A stretch of DNA of 64,000 nt. Source: Caprimulgus europaeus. Taxonomy: Eukaryota > Chordata > Aves > Caprimulgiformes > Caprimulgidae. The stretch is taken from positions 115,718,246-115,782,245 of the forward strand of contig OU015523.1 in NCBI GenBank assembly GCA_907165065.1, given 5' to 3'. Of the stretch, positions 11,616-24,262 are shown piece by piece. The notes below the pieces were generated by a model that saw only the letters and a list, made by a program, of their open reading frames with translations, was not told the DNA's origin and searched no databases. Position numbers and translations under genes: made by a program. Positions within the stretch are counted from its first letter, which is position 1. Each line of letters opens with the position of its first letter.

Positions 11616-14600
11616 CTTACCTCAGAAAATGCAGGAGCCACATTTTGTAGCTGTACCTTGCTTGTATGCACAGGCAGGATATAATCTACAATCTGGAAAA
11701 AATTCCTCCCTTTCCCTCCCTGGTAAAATTAGTAAGAATGTGTGGTTAGGTGAAGGTGTTACAATTCATCCAGACCATGGGAAAATTTTTATCTGCTATC
11801 ATTACTTGAGTAACTTTCCTCAAAGCTATTTTGGGCTGTGAGCATTGGTAGCACTGCAATTTCTCTTGCTTTCTCCCAAGGGACACAGGATAGTGATCTA
11901 AGACTATGTGACTGACCTCTGCATGGAGGTAAGTAGATGATACTTGATGGCTTGTGACAGGCACAGTTCAGGCAGCAAAACATCCTTTTCCCAAAGTGAG
12001 AGCACATATTCCACTACATGATTACAGCATTTTAGCAGTTGGGGATTATCCTGACATCCAAAAATCACTTTTGTTTTGTGTTTAATTCTGTAATTGTGAC
12101 ACCAGTTGCCCCCTTCTTCTCCCCTTCCTTCTCCCTTCTGGTCTTCAGCGGTATGAAACTAAGGAACAGGAAAGATTATATGACAAGGTCAGATGTTTAG
12201 GATTTTCACTGCCATGAGTCATATCTTCTTTGTTATAAACATGTATTTCTCACTAAATGTATCACTTTCAAAGAGAATAAAACTCTGACCACTAGGGAAT
12301 ATGCTGCTTTTCCATGTTCCTAAAATACTGTAAACAGAATGGGCTCAGCCTTGCTTCCATGGTCAGACGGAGCCAAGGAGAAGGAGGTCCAGAAACATTT
12401 CCAATGTACTTGCTGAGCCAGCCATTGAGAAACCAGTATTCTCTTTCCATGCTCTGGATGAGAGTAAGTTGAATTGCTGCTAAAATATGAAGGAAATATG
12501 ATTTTTGGCTCTATTCCTCTTCCCTGCTTTTCTACAGCTTTCCACATGACAAGCTTTCTATGGGTCTCGGGGGCTGAATGGACTCAAGCACATGTGTTTT
12601 GCTTAATCAGCAGTCAGGGTGATGTGGAGAAAATCCACACACAGCCCCCAAGAGCTCGAAGAGCACAACAGCAGGCTTGCATTTGACAAGGGAGTTTGAA
12701 TTTACTTCTTCTTGCAGCTGTTGAGGAGATTTTTGTCCCTGAGTTTATCATGCTACTCCTGAGCCCAGAATTCTCATGGAGTTAAAAAATCAACAAATGA
12801 ATTTAGTGTCTTGCAAAAAATACATAAGAAAAGATAGGGAACATTTGGAGGGAGAAGTGAAATAAAATATAGCCCTGCCCTTGATCTGCTATATGAGCTT
12901 AGATGAGTTATTTAATCCCCAGTCTCTGTTTCTCTTTCATCTTTCCTGTCTATTCAATACAGTCCCCCTTAAGACAAAAACCTGTCTTTCTCTGTTATAA
13001 TCAGACAGTTCCTTGAACAATAGTGTCTTAGTCCCTACATGTATATTCCATGTTTAGTAATATAAATAAATAAATAAAAAACTTACTACACTGCAAACAC
13101 ATTCAGTTTTGTGTCTAGTTAAAGAAAAATTATGAATTTAAGTCAAGTTTTGTTATAAAGGCTTTGTTACTTCAAAATCATTAATAGTTATGGCTAAAAT
13201 GGCACACTGTTGTGTGCTGCTATCTGTTCTTAGATGACGTTCTCTGAGGAAAATAGGTCATTTTCCCCACTGCCCAATAGTTGTTTTTAGGTAACATCAA
13301 GAACAATATGGATTTTTTGTTATAAGCAAACACAGCTAGATTTGGATAGTTTGAATGGATTTATAATACACTGAAAATAAAGAGGCTACCTAGGACGTGA
13401 CACTCATTATGAGCCAGGATGCTCCAGGACACATCTCCTTTAGGCAAAGGATAAACGTGTGTAAATTTATGAGCTATGCCAAGCAAGCTAGCTCTGGAAA
13501 CAGAAGAGAAATAACCAAGTGTATGTGCCTCTGTGCCCTGCTTAATTAGCATTGCCAACAGACCAGGGTAATTAACTTATGTGCTGTGATGAATTAATGC
13601 TGTCCTGTTTGCAGGGTCCAGTTGGATATCTCTGCCAAGCACTGTTTAATTTTATGGAAATGTCCCAGCTAGTACAGCGTGATGCACAGCATAGATCCAT
13701 TCAGAACAAAGCTCTGAAGGCTGATCAGTCTCATCTTTGAATCACAAGCCATTTATCTGTGTAGTTCAGGAAGGAAAATATTCACCAAATCCTAAGTTAC
13801 CCAGATGTTTAAATACATTACAGGACTTTCCAAACTTCTTTTGAAGCATCAGGCATCAGAAAGTGCCAAAAGCTGAATAATAGGTGAGACTCAGTGAAGT
13901 CACACTTGTTTCAAAAATAGTTAGGTAATTATTTTGGAGGTAGAAATGCTCCAAACTGCTCAGATTTCAGACATCACTGCTCTTTGAATTGTAATGAGAG
14001 CTAATCTCATGAGAGAAATTAGTTAGAAAAGACACAGTCACCTTTTCTCACTCACTGGCAGAACATGTTGAGTAAGGATAGTGATGTAGAAGACTATGAG
14101 GTTGATAAATTAGACCTGACAAGCACACAGTATGCAGTATGAAATATTGTGTGGAGAATGTGCATGGGAGTTGACCTGTCAAAAGCTGAATAAGAAGGAA
14201 CCAAGGATCTCAGCATTTCATTGCATTCTGGAAGGAATGAGTCTCAATAAACATAAACATCTACACTGGAAATGTCTACACCTGAACTAATCACTCTCAA
14301 TTCAGTGGAGAAGATTAACTTTCTGAGCAGAACATAGCTAGTGCTAAAGAAGCCATCAAAACCAGTTCACATGACTCACTATAGACATTCTTATTTTAAT
14401 TTCCCTTGGATTAGAGAAAGCAGCTCAAATTTATTAATTTACATGAATACTTCTGTTTACAGTGTGAATGTCTAATATTTTGTCAGATAAATTCCATTGA
14501 TTATTCTCATCTGATTTTCATTAATATTATTCCATAGCGATCTGCATTACTGGAATATAATAGTGATAATTATGAGCAAAGAACATGATTTATTACTTAA

Positions 14601-15186
14601 TAGATGCTAACGAATACTTCTGGTCGCAGGAGTGCGGGAAAAAAAATGTGTATGGATATAAAGGTGTGTGGAAGAAGACACACATATTGCATGTACAGAA
14701 CACAGCACATAGCGCTTCCTAAAACACACAGAGTGGAGCAGAACTTCACAGGGCTGAGATTCACAACAGTATTCCTGCTGCTGCTCAAACAAAGCCACCT
14801 CTGCAATACATTATCTCATTAGGAACCAGCTCAGGTATTCTACAACAGAAATGTATTAAAGGGTATCCAGTTAATTTGAAGGTATTGTCGTTAGGTATAC
14901 ATTCATGCTCATCCTCTGCTGTCAACAAAAAGGAAGCGGTACCTTCACAGGTCACTTCAGAAAATCTGAGATGTGAGCATCTATTGGAAGAGTCTGTCTC
15001 CCTCCACTGACTCTGCAAGGTATGCAGGTCTTTGTAACAAAAAATTGCTTCTCTATTATTCCAGTCAGTCTTTACAGTATGAAAGTGTATTAACATTGTT
15101 AATATACATTAGTTCACATTACGCACTGCAAAGTAATGAGGTAGTGGAATTTTACTTTAGACTTTGATATTCTTCATGCTTAAGTA
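11616..15186. other. Unannotated non-coding DNA
   Basis: I see no supported gene. An (AAAT)n-like microsatellite lies at about 13058-13080. The stretch from 13615 to 13740 has an exon-like shape (AG, then 41 open codons and a stop) but no family I recognise. Frames at 14597-15167 on both strands overlap and look like chance. Confidence 0.55.
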
Positions 15187-15670
15187 AAACAAACTGAAAG
15201 ACAGCCTGGTCCTAGAAATAAAGACTGTTTCTTGGAAGCTTAAAGTTGTCCATGAAGGATAAAGGATGCCCCTGGACAACCAAGATAACACCAGCATCCT
15301 AACAACTCTAACACATCTTTGAAACCCTCCCAGTGTTGGCTGGCATCATAGATAAGTAACTATAGCGAGATTGACTCCAGGGATGTCTGGGTCAACAGAC
15401 AAGCAGCAAGAATGCTGCAGGAATATAGATACTTTGCAAAGTTTTACTAAGGTTAGTAATTGGCAGTGTGGGTGTTAATGATCAGTCACATCATGTTGCA
15501 CACAGATGTTTGAAAGGTATAAGAACCCTGTGTAAAACCACATTCGGGCTGCCTAAATTGGGCAGGGGCGGTTCATGTGCATGAATAAATATTTACCTTT
15601 GTATTTTTGTACTTTACATCCCTAGCCTCTTTCCTCAGTCAGCATGGACTAGTTGTGAATTTTTGTAACA
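15187..15670 (+). mobile_element. Solo LTR of an avian endogenous retrovirus
   Basis: The segment has LTR architecture on the plus strand: a TATAAG box at 15518-15523, a GGGCTGCC / GGGCAGGGGCGG region just downstream, an AATAAA signal at 15584-15589, then a T-rich stretch, CATCCCTAGCCTCTTTCCTC, and a terminus ending in AACA at 15670. I recognise this 3' half from bird ERV LTRs. No internal gag/pol sequence follows, so it is a solo LTR or fragment. The 5' end is uncertain: a TG start at about 15187 or at about 15247 are both possible, and I could not find a convincing target-site duplication. Confidence 0.8.
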
Positions 15671-18600
15671 TCTTATTTTAGTGTTTAACTAACTCAGGTA
15701 AAATGAATTTGGACTAACGAGAGTAGGGGATTTGCTAAAGCACAAATAGTAAAAGCATTATGTAACCTAAATTAGAACCAAGATTACCTAGATAGAACAC
15801 TCGTGTTTGGACAATGCTATCTACCTTCCTATTATAAGTCCTTAGGTATGCAATGTTATCAGTCATAATTAGTTTTATTATCAAAATTAACAAGCCTTGT
15901 ACACATATGTAAGGAAATATCTTAGATAAAATCTTTTAATGAACTCAGCTCAGCTTTGTATGAAGAATATTAGATTGCTCAGTAGAAACAAGGAATGCTT
16001 TTTTTTTTTTTTTTTTCTCTCAAATAGTGAGCTTAAATCAGCAGCACTGGGAAAAAGAAATGACTGAATCTGACCCTGGATTTCTGATGATTCAAAAAGA
16101 TAAGGAGAACATTTTTTTTTCCACATTATTAATGGTATTTTGGCCAAGTACCTTTCAGAGTCAAGTTATTTTTAAACTCTTCAGTGTTCAGTGGTAAAAA
16201 AATTAAAAAGCAAAACCACACAAAGCAACAAAACAAACCCATAAATGGCTGTTTCCTCCTGCACATAGTTAATAAATTGTGCACCATACTTTTCAACTTT
16301 AAGATTTAAACATAAAGGAGTATGTTCTGAAAAGGCTTCACTTTGTACAAAACAGAGAAACTGGAACATTAAGCCATTCAATGCATCACCACCATCCTTC
16401 ATATTGTATCCTGATTCTCTTCTGGATATTAAAGAGAGTTAAAAAGTCTTAATTTTACACTTGAAACTGTGCTTGCCTACCTGAAAAACCACTTTGCTCT
16501 CTGCAAGCACTGAAGAAGAAACTCTGAAACTATTGAAAACTTAATGGGCTGTGGGGCTGATAGTGGAAATAGAGACATACCCAGGCAACCCTTATTTCAT
16601 CAGTACTCCTAAGCCTGTCAGAAGATGGAATGTAACCCCTTTTATATTGTAGCCCTTCAGAATGGCTAAGCAAGGTGTTGAGTGGGGTGCAATCAAGACA
16701 ACTGATGGGAAACATCTGGTGGAAAGTTTTAGGTGGAATAGGCCACCTGACTCTGGTCCATACACTGTCATGTTCCAGGAGCAAGAATCACTTGGTAGAT
16801 TTCTGTGTTTACAACTAAAGGTCATACTCTTTCTCACAGCTTGTCCAAAGTGAGAGCAGGTAACATTTCAGATGCAGCTTGATGTATGTTTTCAGCTGAC
16901 ATGAGCAGCCATCAGAAGCAGTCCTGCACTGCTCTCACTCCGGTTGCTTATTTGTGGCTTTGATCTTGTGTTGGCACGTGTATTTTGGGTGCTGTGCAGT
17001 GGAAATGACCAGGGAACCCATCAGATTGAAAAATTACCTGTCCAACAAAAAAAAGTTAGTTTTCTCTCTTCTATAACTCAGTACTTAAAGTGCTCCAACC
17101 TAGTCTATTCTGCACTCACTCCCTTTTCCAGTGTAGAAGTAAGATATGCTATGATTCCTTTTTTCCTTAAGACATATAAATTTAGATGGAAGGACTGAAG
17201 CTCAAGGTGACATTGCCCAGATCACATTATGTGCTATGTTGCTTGTTGTGTTGCAGAGTTATTATTATTGCTAAGCCTTAACATATCAGATATTTGTTCA
17301 TTCACCTTTCAGTATCCTATCTGATTTCTTACACAGTGCTTTTGTCTCTTCGAAAAGCAAATCTAGGAATGAGATACATTGATTATTTGTGTATTTCTGG
17401 TCTGAACTTCAAATTAGCTGCCAGGATTTGCATAACAAGACACAAATTATTCATGCGAGAAAACCAAGAAGTGATTTATTATCATGTCTGATTTCCAGAG
17501 AAGAATTTTCTTCAGAACACCCAGCAAGGAGGCTTTCCTATTTTAAATAAGATAAATTACAATTGACATTGGAATTCAAAACATTACTCCAACCTTTCTA
17601 GATCTTTTGGTCATACAGAAACTAAGCCCATGAATTACTTTGACATCAAGTTCATTAACAGTGTTTCTGAGCCCAGCTTGAAAATTCTGAGATCCTTTTC
17701 ACAGACTCAGCCCTGTCTCCCCCCTATTGCACAACTAGAACACTTTCACTGCCTTGGGAAGACAGCAATGATCTTTGCCCCCACCTTACAGAGATGATGG
17801 CTGGAGGGGCTTGGGAACTAGCTATAGGAGAAAACTTTTTGGCTTGTCTTTAGAAATAAATAGCACAGGAAGGCTGTGCTTTGGAATATGCACGAGTCAA
17901 GGGACAATTAACCCTTCCCTTCCCTTGTACCCCTTGTACAGCCTAACCAGTCCTTGGACTGACATACAGGAAGGAATACCCTGTTGTTCTATCCACATCT
18001 TCCCTGTGGCAAACAGAAAACACAATTTTTAATACAGAGCTGCAGAATGTGCAAATTCAGGGTGAATATGAAGAACATACTGATGGGGGTATTAAAACCC
18101 CAAACAAGTGAAGGAAGATTGTGATTATTTTCCAATGGCAGCCATAAAACCTCACTAGTTCTGCTTCCTCTGTGCTACATCTATCTCCCATTAAATCTGA
18201 TACTTATTTTTTTATTTAGAAATGTTTACAGTTAGTAAGGAACAACATTTAATCAACATGGTGAAGCTGCAAAAAGTCAATCACTTCCTTTCATCCATTT
18301 TTTTGAAGTGAAGTTTTTTGTGTTTCTATGGACTTGTGGTAATTTGAATGGGAGAGTTTGGAGGAAGGAACTAGAGAAGACTTGGACTACATCTCTTCAG
18401 AGCCAAGAATCAACTGCACTGACAAAAATTACATGGAATCTTGTAATATAACACGTCTAAATTCTCAAATGTAAGTTGACATGAATGGACCTGTTTTAAA
18501 CAACTAGCTTAGGTGCTCCCTTCAAAGTTATCAGTGAAAGAGAGGTTATAACTACAGTTTAACTTTTGTGCTCTGAGTTGCCCTCCCCAGCTGTCTGCTT

Positions 18601-21600
18601 CTTTCTTATGAATATTTTAGTCTAGGCTTTAAACTCAGTATCTCAGTCCACCACTGAAAGCTTTATCTGGTAATACTGTTTTGTAGACTTGAATGAAATC
18701 ACTAGATTCCTCCAAATGTTAAAAGTTAGCAGGTGCAGAAATGATGGCAGAACTAGGGTAATGTTTTTTTACTTCATGCTTTCAAGGACTGCTGTTTTCC
18801 TACAAAGTGTAAACATACCTTAGGAAAGTTACAAGTTTGAAAATGCTTTAAATATTTTATACGTTTCCAGCAATACTTATTGAGCCATTGAGTGATCTTG
18901 AGTGTGTGGCAGAGTAGAGAGGCCATGACTATCAGAGAGCATTTCAGGGAGATCACATGCAAACATGTCCTCATAAAAAGCAGTGATATTGCCGTGTTTA
19001 ATTACTTAATTTCAAGAAGTTAGTTAAGGAGTTATAAAAAATCTGGATGGCAAGTAGATCATTGCTCTTTTCAGCTCCACAGGGAGCCAACGTGAACATC
19101 TGCAAGACACCACCTCCCACCATGCAGAACAAGGCAGGTAATGATGAGAACACACGTGAGAATAATTATACCAAACACAGTTTCAGAAACAACTGGGGAA
19201 AATATCAGGAGGCTTGATAGACATGAAGTGTGAGATTACAGCGTCCATGCGGAAATCTGCAGAGTTCCTGTGCATTTTATGGAGTCATATGTCAGATTTA
19301 CAATTAAGTTAGGATAGAATTTGGCCCAAAGACTGTTCCTGTGAAAGGTGTAGGTGATGAAAGGAGATGTCTGGCATGAACTCCAGAGTAAGGTACTATG
19401 AGTATGCACTCTCTGAGGAAGGGTGATTGTCCTTTTTTAGAGAAAGAAAACACTGGGAAATTTTCTGTTAATAGCTCAGTAATAGGTTTTGAAGTCTTTC
19501 ATTCTTCCAGTGAAGGCCTGCTTCCCCATTGCTTTGCAAAGTCACTTACAGCTTAGGCTGGACGTAAAACATAATAATAGACTTCAATTTATTAGTGAAT
19601 TACAGTAAGTACAGTGCAATGCAGAAACAGTTCTGGCAACAGTTTTGAGCACAGCTGAGCAGGATACCAGCAGAAAGCTGTTGATAACACTGTTGACATG
19701 CTTTTTGATATAGTCTCTATGATATGAATGACTCAACCTACTACTTAGAAATACTGTCACAGTGTCACTATAACCAGACACAGACAACTTCAGTGCATCG
19801 CTGAGAGTCAGCAGGTGTCACAAACTTTCAGAGGAGACCCAATGCACCTGGTAGAAGAAGATCTTAAAGTCAGATAACATATTTGAGAAGAACTTGATGT
19901 CTGTCCCACCTTTTAACTCCCGACCCCCCCACTTCCCCCTCTGAATGTTGAATGCTGGAAAAATCAACTTCGGGACACAGAAAAGCAAATAATGTTGAAC
20001 TAAAGAAAATGAATTAGGACGTAATGTTAGCAGTGGTGGCTAGGAGAGTAGTCTTGCATTAAGAGTCTGCTGTCCCTGACTACAAGTAAACTGACTTGTC
20101 CAATAGTTCTTTTGTAAACTTATACTGTAAGCATAACTGTCTTGAAATTCCCAGTTAAATCCCCATAATCAGAAAATTTTGACTAACTGAAACTAGGTAT
20201 TTCCCTTGAAAAAATAAGTATCCGTGTGAAAAGTGGATATGGTTTCTGGTCAAAATGTAAGTCCCTCCAGAATTTAAAAACAAGTCTGCAAAGTACGGAT
20301 CTTGCACATGGCTATATGTGAGGTTGAGGCAGAAGTGGGAATGATATGGCGGAGAAAGCTTAGGAGGCATCATTTTTGAAACACCAAAACAGTCCTTGGA
20401 TAAGAAAGACTATTTGCCAATTTACCCTACATAATAATAATACCTTCTCTCCCAGGAGTCTTAAGAGACAGTGTAGTGAAGACTGCATTATATGTGGCCC
20501 CAAGGACACTGCATTTCAAGCACAAGCTTGAGGCTATGTTTGAATCTAAATTTGCCCTGTGTCTTCATGGTGTAGATAAATGTAGCTATTCAGGTGTCAG
20601 CTAGAAGTCACCTACCAGGCCCATTGGAGCAGAATCCTTGGACATAAGCTACCCTTTAGAGAGGTTACTGCCCTGTACCTTCCCATGGTGGAAATGGGTT
20701 GCTGCCACAAGTTTTATCTGCCTTGGTAGTAATTTTGTGCAATTGTGCAGACCTTTCTGCAAAAAACATTGTCATAGTCTACAGCAAGGAGGGCTGGATT
20801 TTTTCTGCCATTTAATTTGTGATACCTTACAATAAATAAGGATGCAGCAGCTGTATCATTTTCTGTGGCATAACCAGCTTTTTATTCTAGTGTAATTGTG
20901 TGGTAGGGCCGTAGGAGTATGTAAGATACCTCAATTCTTTAAGAGGAAATAGATCTCAAAACATGCCTTATAAAACTAGGTTCCTCCATGTTTTTTAAAC
21001 CTCTAAAAAGAGGCTTGGTTTTCAAATGCGTTGATAAACTTTATTCCCAAATTATTAATGCCAAGTTTTATATTTTTTTAGAGAACATCAAAGTACACTA
21101 CAGATTAATCTTCTAGGTGTCACACAGGATTTGGAAAGTGACTTTCCTGCTTAATTCTAGAAGGAAAATGCTGAAGTGAAGCATTTTCTAACTCCCGTCC
21201 TGGTCTCCTGATTGCCACTCTCTTGTACATAAAAATCTGAGAGCAATTATTGACAACTAGGCACACAATCTTGTGTTTGATAGAGTCCAATGGATTATTT
21301 TTCAACTACAGGCAAGATCACTTTTATTTGTCTGAAATTTTAATCATATGAGAGAAGAGAACTAGCAGTATTATGCAATACTCCCACTTCTTACTGTGAC
21401 TGATAGGAAAAAGGAGTTAAAACCTCCAGAATAATCTTCCCTTTGTAAACTTTTTTCTTGTGCTTGTGATTAACACATTAGTGTTAATTAAACCTGCAAC
21501 TCAGCATGATGTGTGGAAAATTAGCAGAATAACTCTAAAATAATTTTTAAAAGACTGAAAATATATCTCACTGTATGTAGATACTTGTTTAACATATAAA

Positions 21601-22789
21601 TGCAACATTATCACAAAATTTAGGAATATCGCATTTGCAAAATTAAAGCTTCATATGCAGCAAACCTGTTTTGTTTGAACAAATGCACTTTGCACATTAA
21701 GAAAAGAATTGTACCAAGGACATATGACATGCTACAGAGGATAAAAAAATCTACTTAGAATAACAACACGTATAATGGCTCCTAATTTATTCCAAGAGAA
21801 TTTGAACCATATGGCTTATATTACCATATTAATGTACTGTATCTATAAAACAGACTTGCTTAAACGTATGTTATATATGTAGCACATACTAGAGGAAACA
21901 TCTTTAAGCAGCAATGGACATTCTCAAAACCCACTGAAATTGGTAAAATCATTAAAAAAATACAGTGGCCTTAAACTTAATATGAGTATGTGGCCTAAAA
22001 TTGAAACTTACTCAATATGTCTTATAATCACAAAGGAAATGCAAATATGCATCTGAATCTGAAAGCTCAGTTATTTCTCAGCTGCAGGACATGAAACACC
22101 TCACACTGCATCTACAAAGTATGTGAGAATGGCAAATAATGTAAACTAAACTCATGAGTTCTGGTGATTTGATATGAAGCAATTTAAGAAATTACCATCC
22201 CCAGATGTCTGCTCTGGCTTTCTGCCAGAAATTAGTGTCCCTAACAAAATTAGAAAAATAGATGGTATGGGTGCTTCTTCACAAAAAACCTTCTCCCAAA
22301 GTGCTACCAGTTTATTTTTTTTTCTCACAATACTTGCATGAGTACCTGAGAACATTATAGCATCTGAGGGCTTTGCTTCACTGTCACTTTTGCATTTACC
22401 ATTGGAAGCTACTGTAGGGGGGAAGGTGGGTCATCAATTCTAGCTGTGGACATGGGCCATTTTGCTCATGAGTAATAGGTTGAAGAAGAAGTGAATGCAA
22501 ATATGGTTAATTGGGAAGTGCCTCATAAATCTTAGGGTAGTAGACTGCCACAACTTTCCTTCAGATCCGTCCCACCAGCAAACTGTACAGCAATAGCTGG
22601 AATGTATTGACTACTTAGAGTAGGTGATGTACCATAGTAAGGTTTTCCTGGACTTAAAAGACTACAGTCCTTTAAAAAATCCTGCTCATCACAAGCTTCT
22701 TCAATCAAACCCTTTGAGAGATAGAGCTTACCCTTTGGTGCTTAAAACTTATTTAGCAGACAACTAAATTCAAGGACATTATTGTCAAG
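15671..22789. other. Unannotated AT-rich non-coding DNA
   Basis: No gene, RNA gene or clear transposon was recognised. The stretch contains an 18-base T-run at about 15999-16016, a TTAACAC/GTGTTAA palindrome at 21470-21487, and one exon-shaped 63-base segment at 19075-19137 that has no known family. The part 21300-22200 is especially AT-rich. Short frames on both strands overlap and lack domains. Confidence 0.55.
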
Positions 22790-23125
22790 TACTGAGTGGG
22801 CTTCCTGGGGGCTGGGAGCAGTGGGGGCTCTCTGGGGTGTCAGGGCAGGACCACCACAGCTAGGGAGCAGGGCATGCTGGAGGGCTGCTGCAGGTCAGGG
22901 GGCTGCCCCACCCTTGGGAGCTGATGTGGGGACAGGGATTGGCCCATGGGTGAGCCTGGCTCAGCAAGGACTATGGACGGGCTCCAGGGACCTGGAGACC
23001 GACACTCTATGGCATCATTAGGGTTGGGGCTAACTGCTCTGAGAGGCTGAAGGGGGTCCTGGGCCATGGGCAGGATGGAAAGAGCCCCAGGGAGGCTGGG
23101 CAGGGCCACTAAAACCTAATAAGAC
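22790..23125. other. Isolated GC-rich block, origin unknown
   Basis: About 335 bases are G-rich on the plus strand and much richer in GC than the DNA on either side, with sharp edges. It contains few CpG dinucleotides, so it is not an ordinary CpG island. Overlapping frames (22782-23021 plus, 22840-23109 minus) exist only because GC-rich DNA has few stops; they are low-complexity Gly/Ala/Pro/Leu strings with no domain. A piece of an LTR or another interspersed repeat is the likeliest explanation, but I cannot name the family. Confidence 0.6.
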
Positions 23126-24177
23126 CCTCAGAGTCCTGACAGTAATCCTGGAAGTCTGTGGTCATTATATTTTCATTAAGGTTCAGCTTTAAATTTCCTT
23201 GTCAGAAAAATAATTATTTCCATACACATCTAGGAGCATCACAGGCTAGAAAGCATTCCCAGTCAAGTTTGTCTGAAATTTTAGATGACTTGGAGAAAAA
23301 AAAAACCACAAAAAAAACCCAAAAAAACCCCACCCCTGAATTCTGTTGAAGTCTTTGATGGGGTGCAAGCTCTTTGCTGTGACCTGCAGATGCCAAGCTA
23401 ACAAAGCATCATGGACTCCAATCTACAGCACAGTAATCTCATTCAAAATCAAAGCTGAGAAAGAGATCTTCTATTGCAAAATGACAGCCACTTAAAGCAC
23501 TCACAAAACAGTAGACATCATTCAATTCTCAGTCCTCCTTGGTGTCATGCTCCAGTGCAGTGTTCAAAGCAGGAGGCTACAGAGCAGGTTGCATACGGGC
23601 ACTGGGAGCTTCTTTGGAAGTTGTACCAAAATGCTACAGTCCTGGGCCAGAAGGATGGCAAAAAAAGAAAGAACATAATTCAGTAGCTCAGTTGTCAGAC
23701 TACTCATCAGGGGTTGGAGAGAGTATGACCTGATTTACATTTCTCAGGCAGTTGAGGGATTTGGCATTCAAATGACATTTGGATGTTTGGTGTCCACTGG
23801 CAGAGTGACTGGAGTGTTTGAGCTTGGGAGGGCCTGGCACCCAGCAGAGGGGCCTTCCTGGTACTCCTTCTGAGAGGAAGCATAGGAGCCAAATGTAAGT
23901 ATTCTGAGTTCTCTGGGTGCACACATCGAAGCATGGATTCACCTGACTGCATACTGGGCTCTGTAGTGAGGATATCACAGACAGGAGCTTAGCTGTCCTC
24001 TGGGGGTCATTCAAATGTTCAGTCAAATGAAACCTATCTCGGTTGGTTGACAACAAAAACCAGCAAAGATAAATAGGCTTCCAAATGAGGAGCTTCAGCA
24101 TGCTACCTAAAATTAAGATGAATCTGAATCCAAATCCTGAGATACTGAAATGCTTAAATTAGAAGTACTTAATGAGG
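23126..24177. other. Unannotated DNA with A-rich tract
   Basis: An impure A-rich tract with CCAC and CCC interruptions lies at about 23297-23332. A 133-codon frame at 23700-24101 (minus) shows no domain or signal and has Ser, Cys and Leu-rich random composition. I treat it as chance. Confidence 0.55.
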
Positions 24178-24262
24178 TGCTCTGATCTTGCCCTTAGACT
24201 TTCAATGCCTCAGTTTTTCACCTGTAAAACAGGGATAACGTTGTTCTGTCTTGCAAAAAAAA
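24178..24262 (+). mobile_element. MIR-like SINE fragment
   Basis: AATGCCTCAGTTTTTCACCT followed by GTAAAACAGGGATAACG (24204-24240) closely follows the conserved MIR core (GCCTCAGTTTCC-CATCTGTAAAATGGGGATAA). The match is in the right order and spacing and on the plus strand. Such elements are old and rare in birds. The flanks are too diverged for me to set limits accurately. Confidence 0.65.

Noticed and set aside
22782-23109. Overlapping frames in the GC-rich block
   Set aside because: Open only because GC-rich DNA has few stop codons; the products are low-complexity.
23700-24101. 133-codon open frame, minus strand
   Set aside because: There is no recognisable domain, it overlaps another frame, and nothing nearby suggests a gene.
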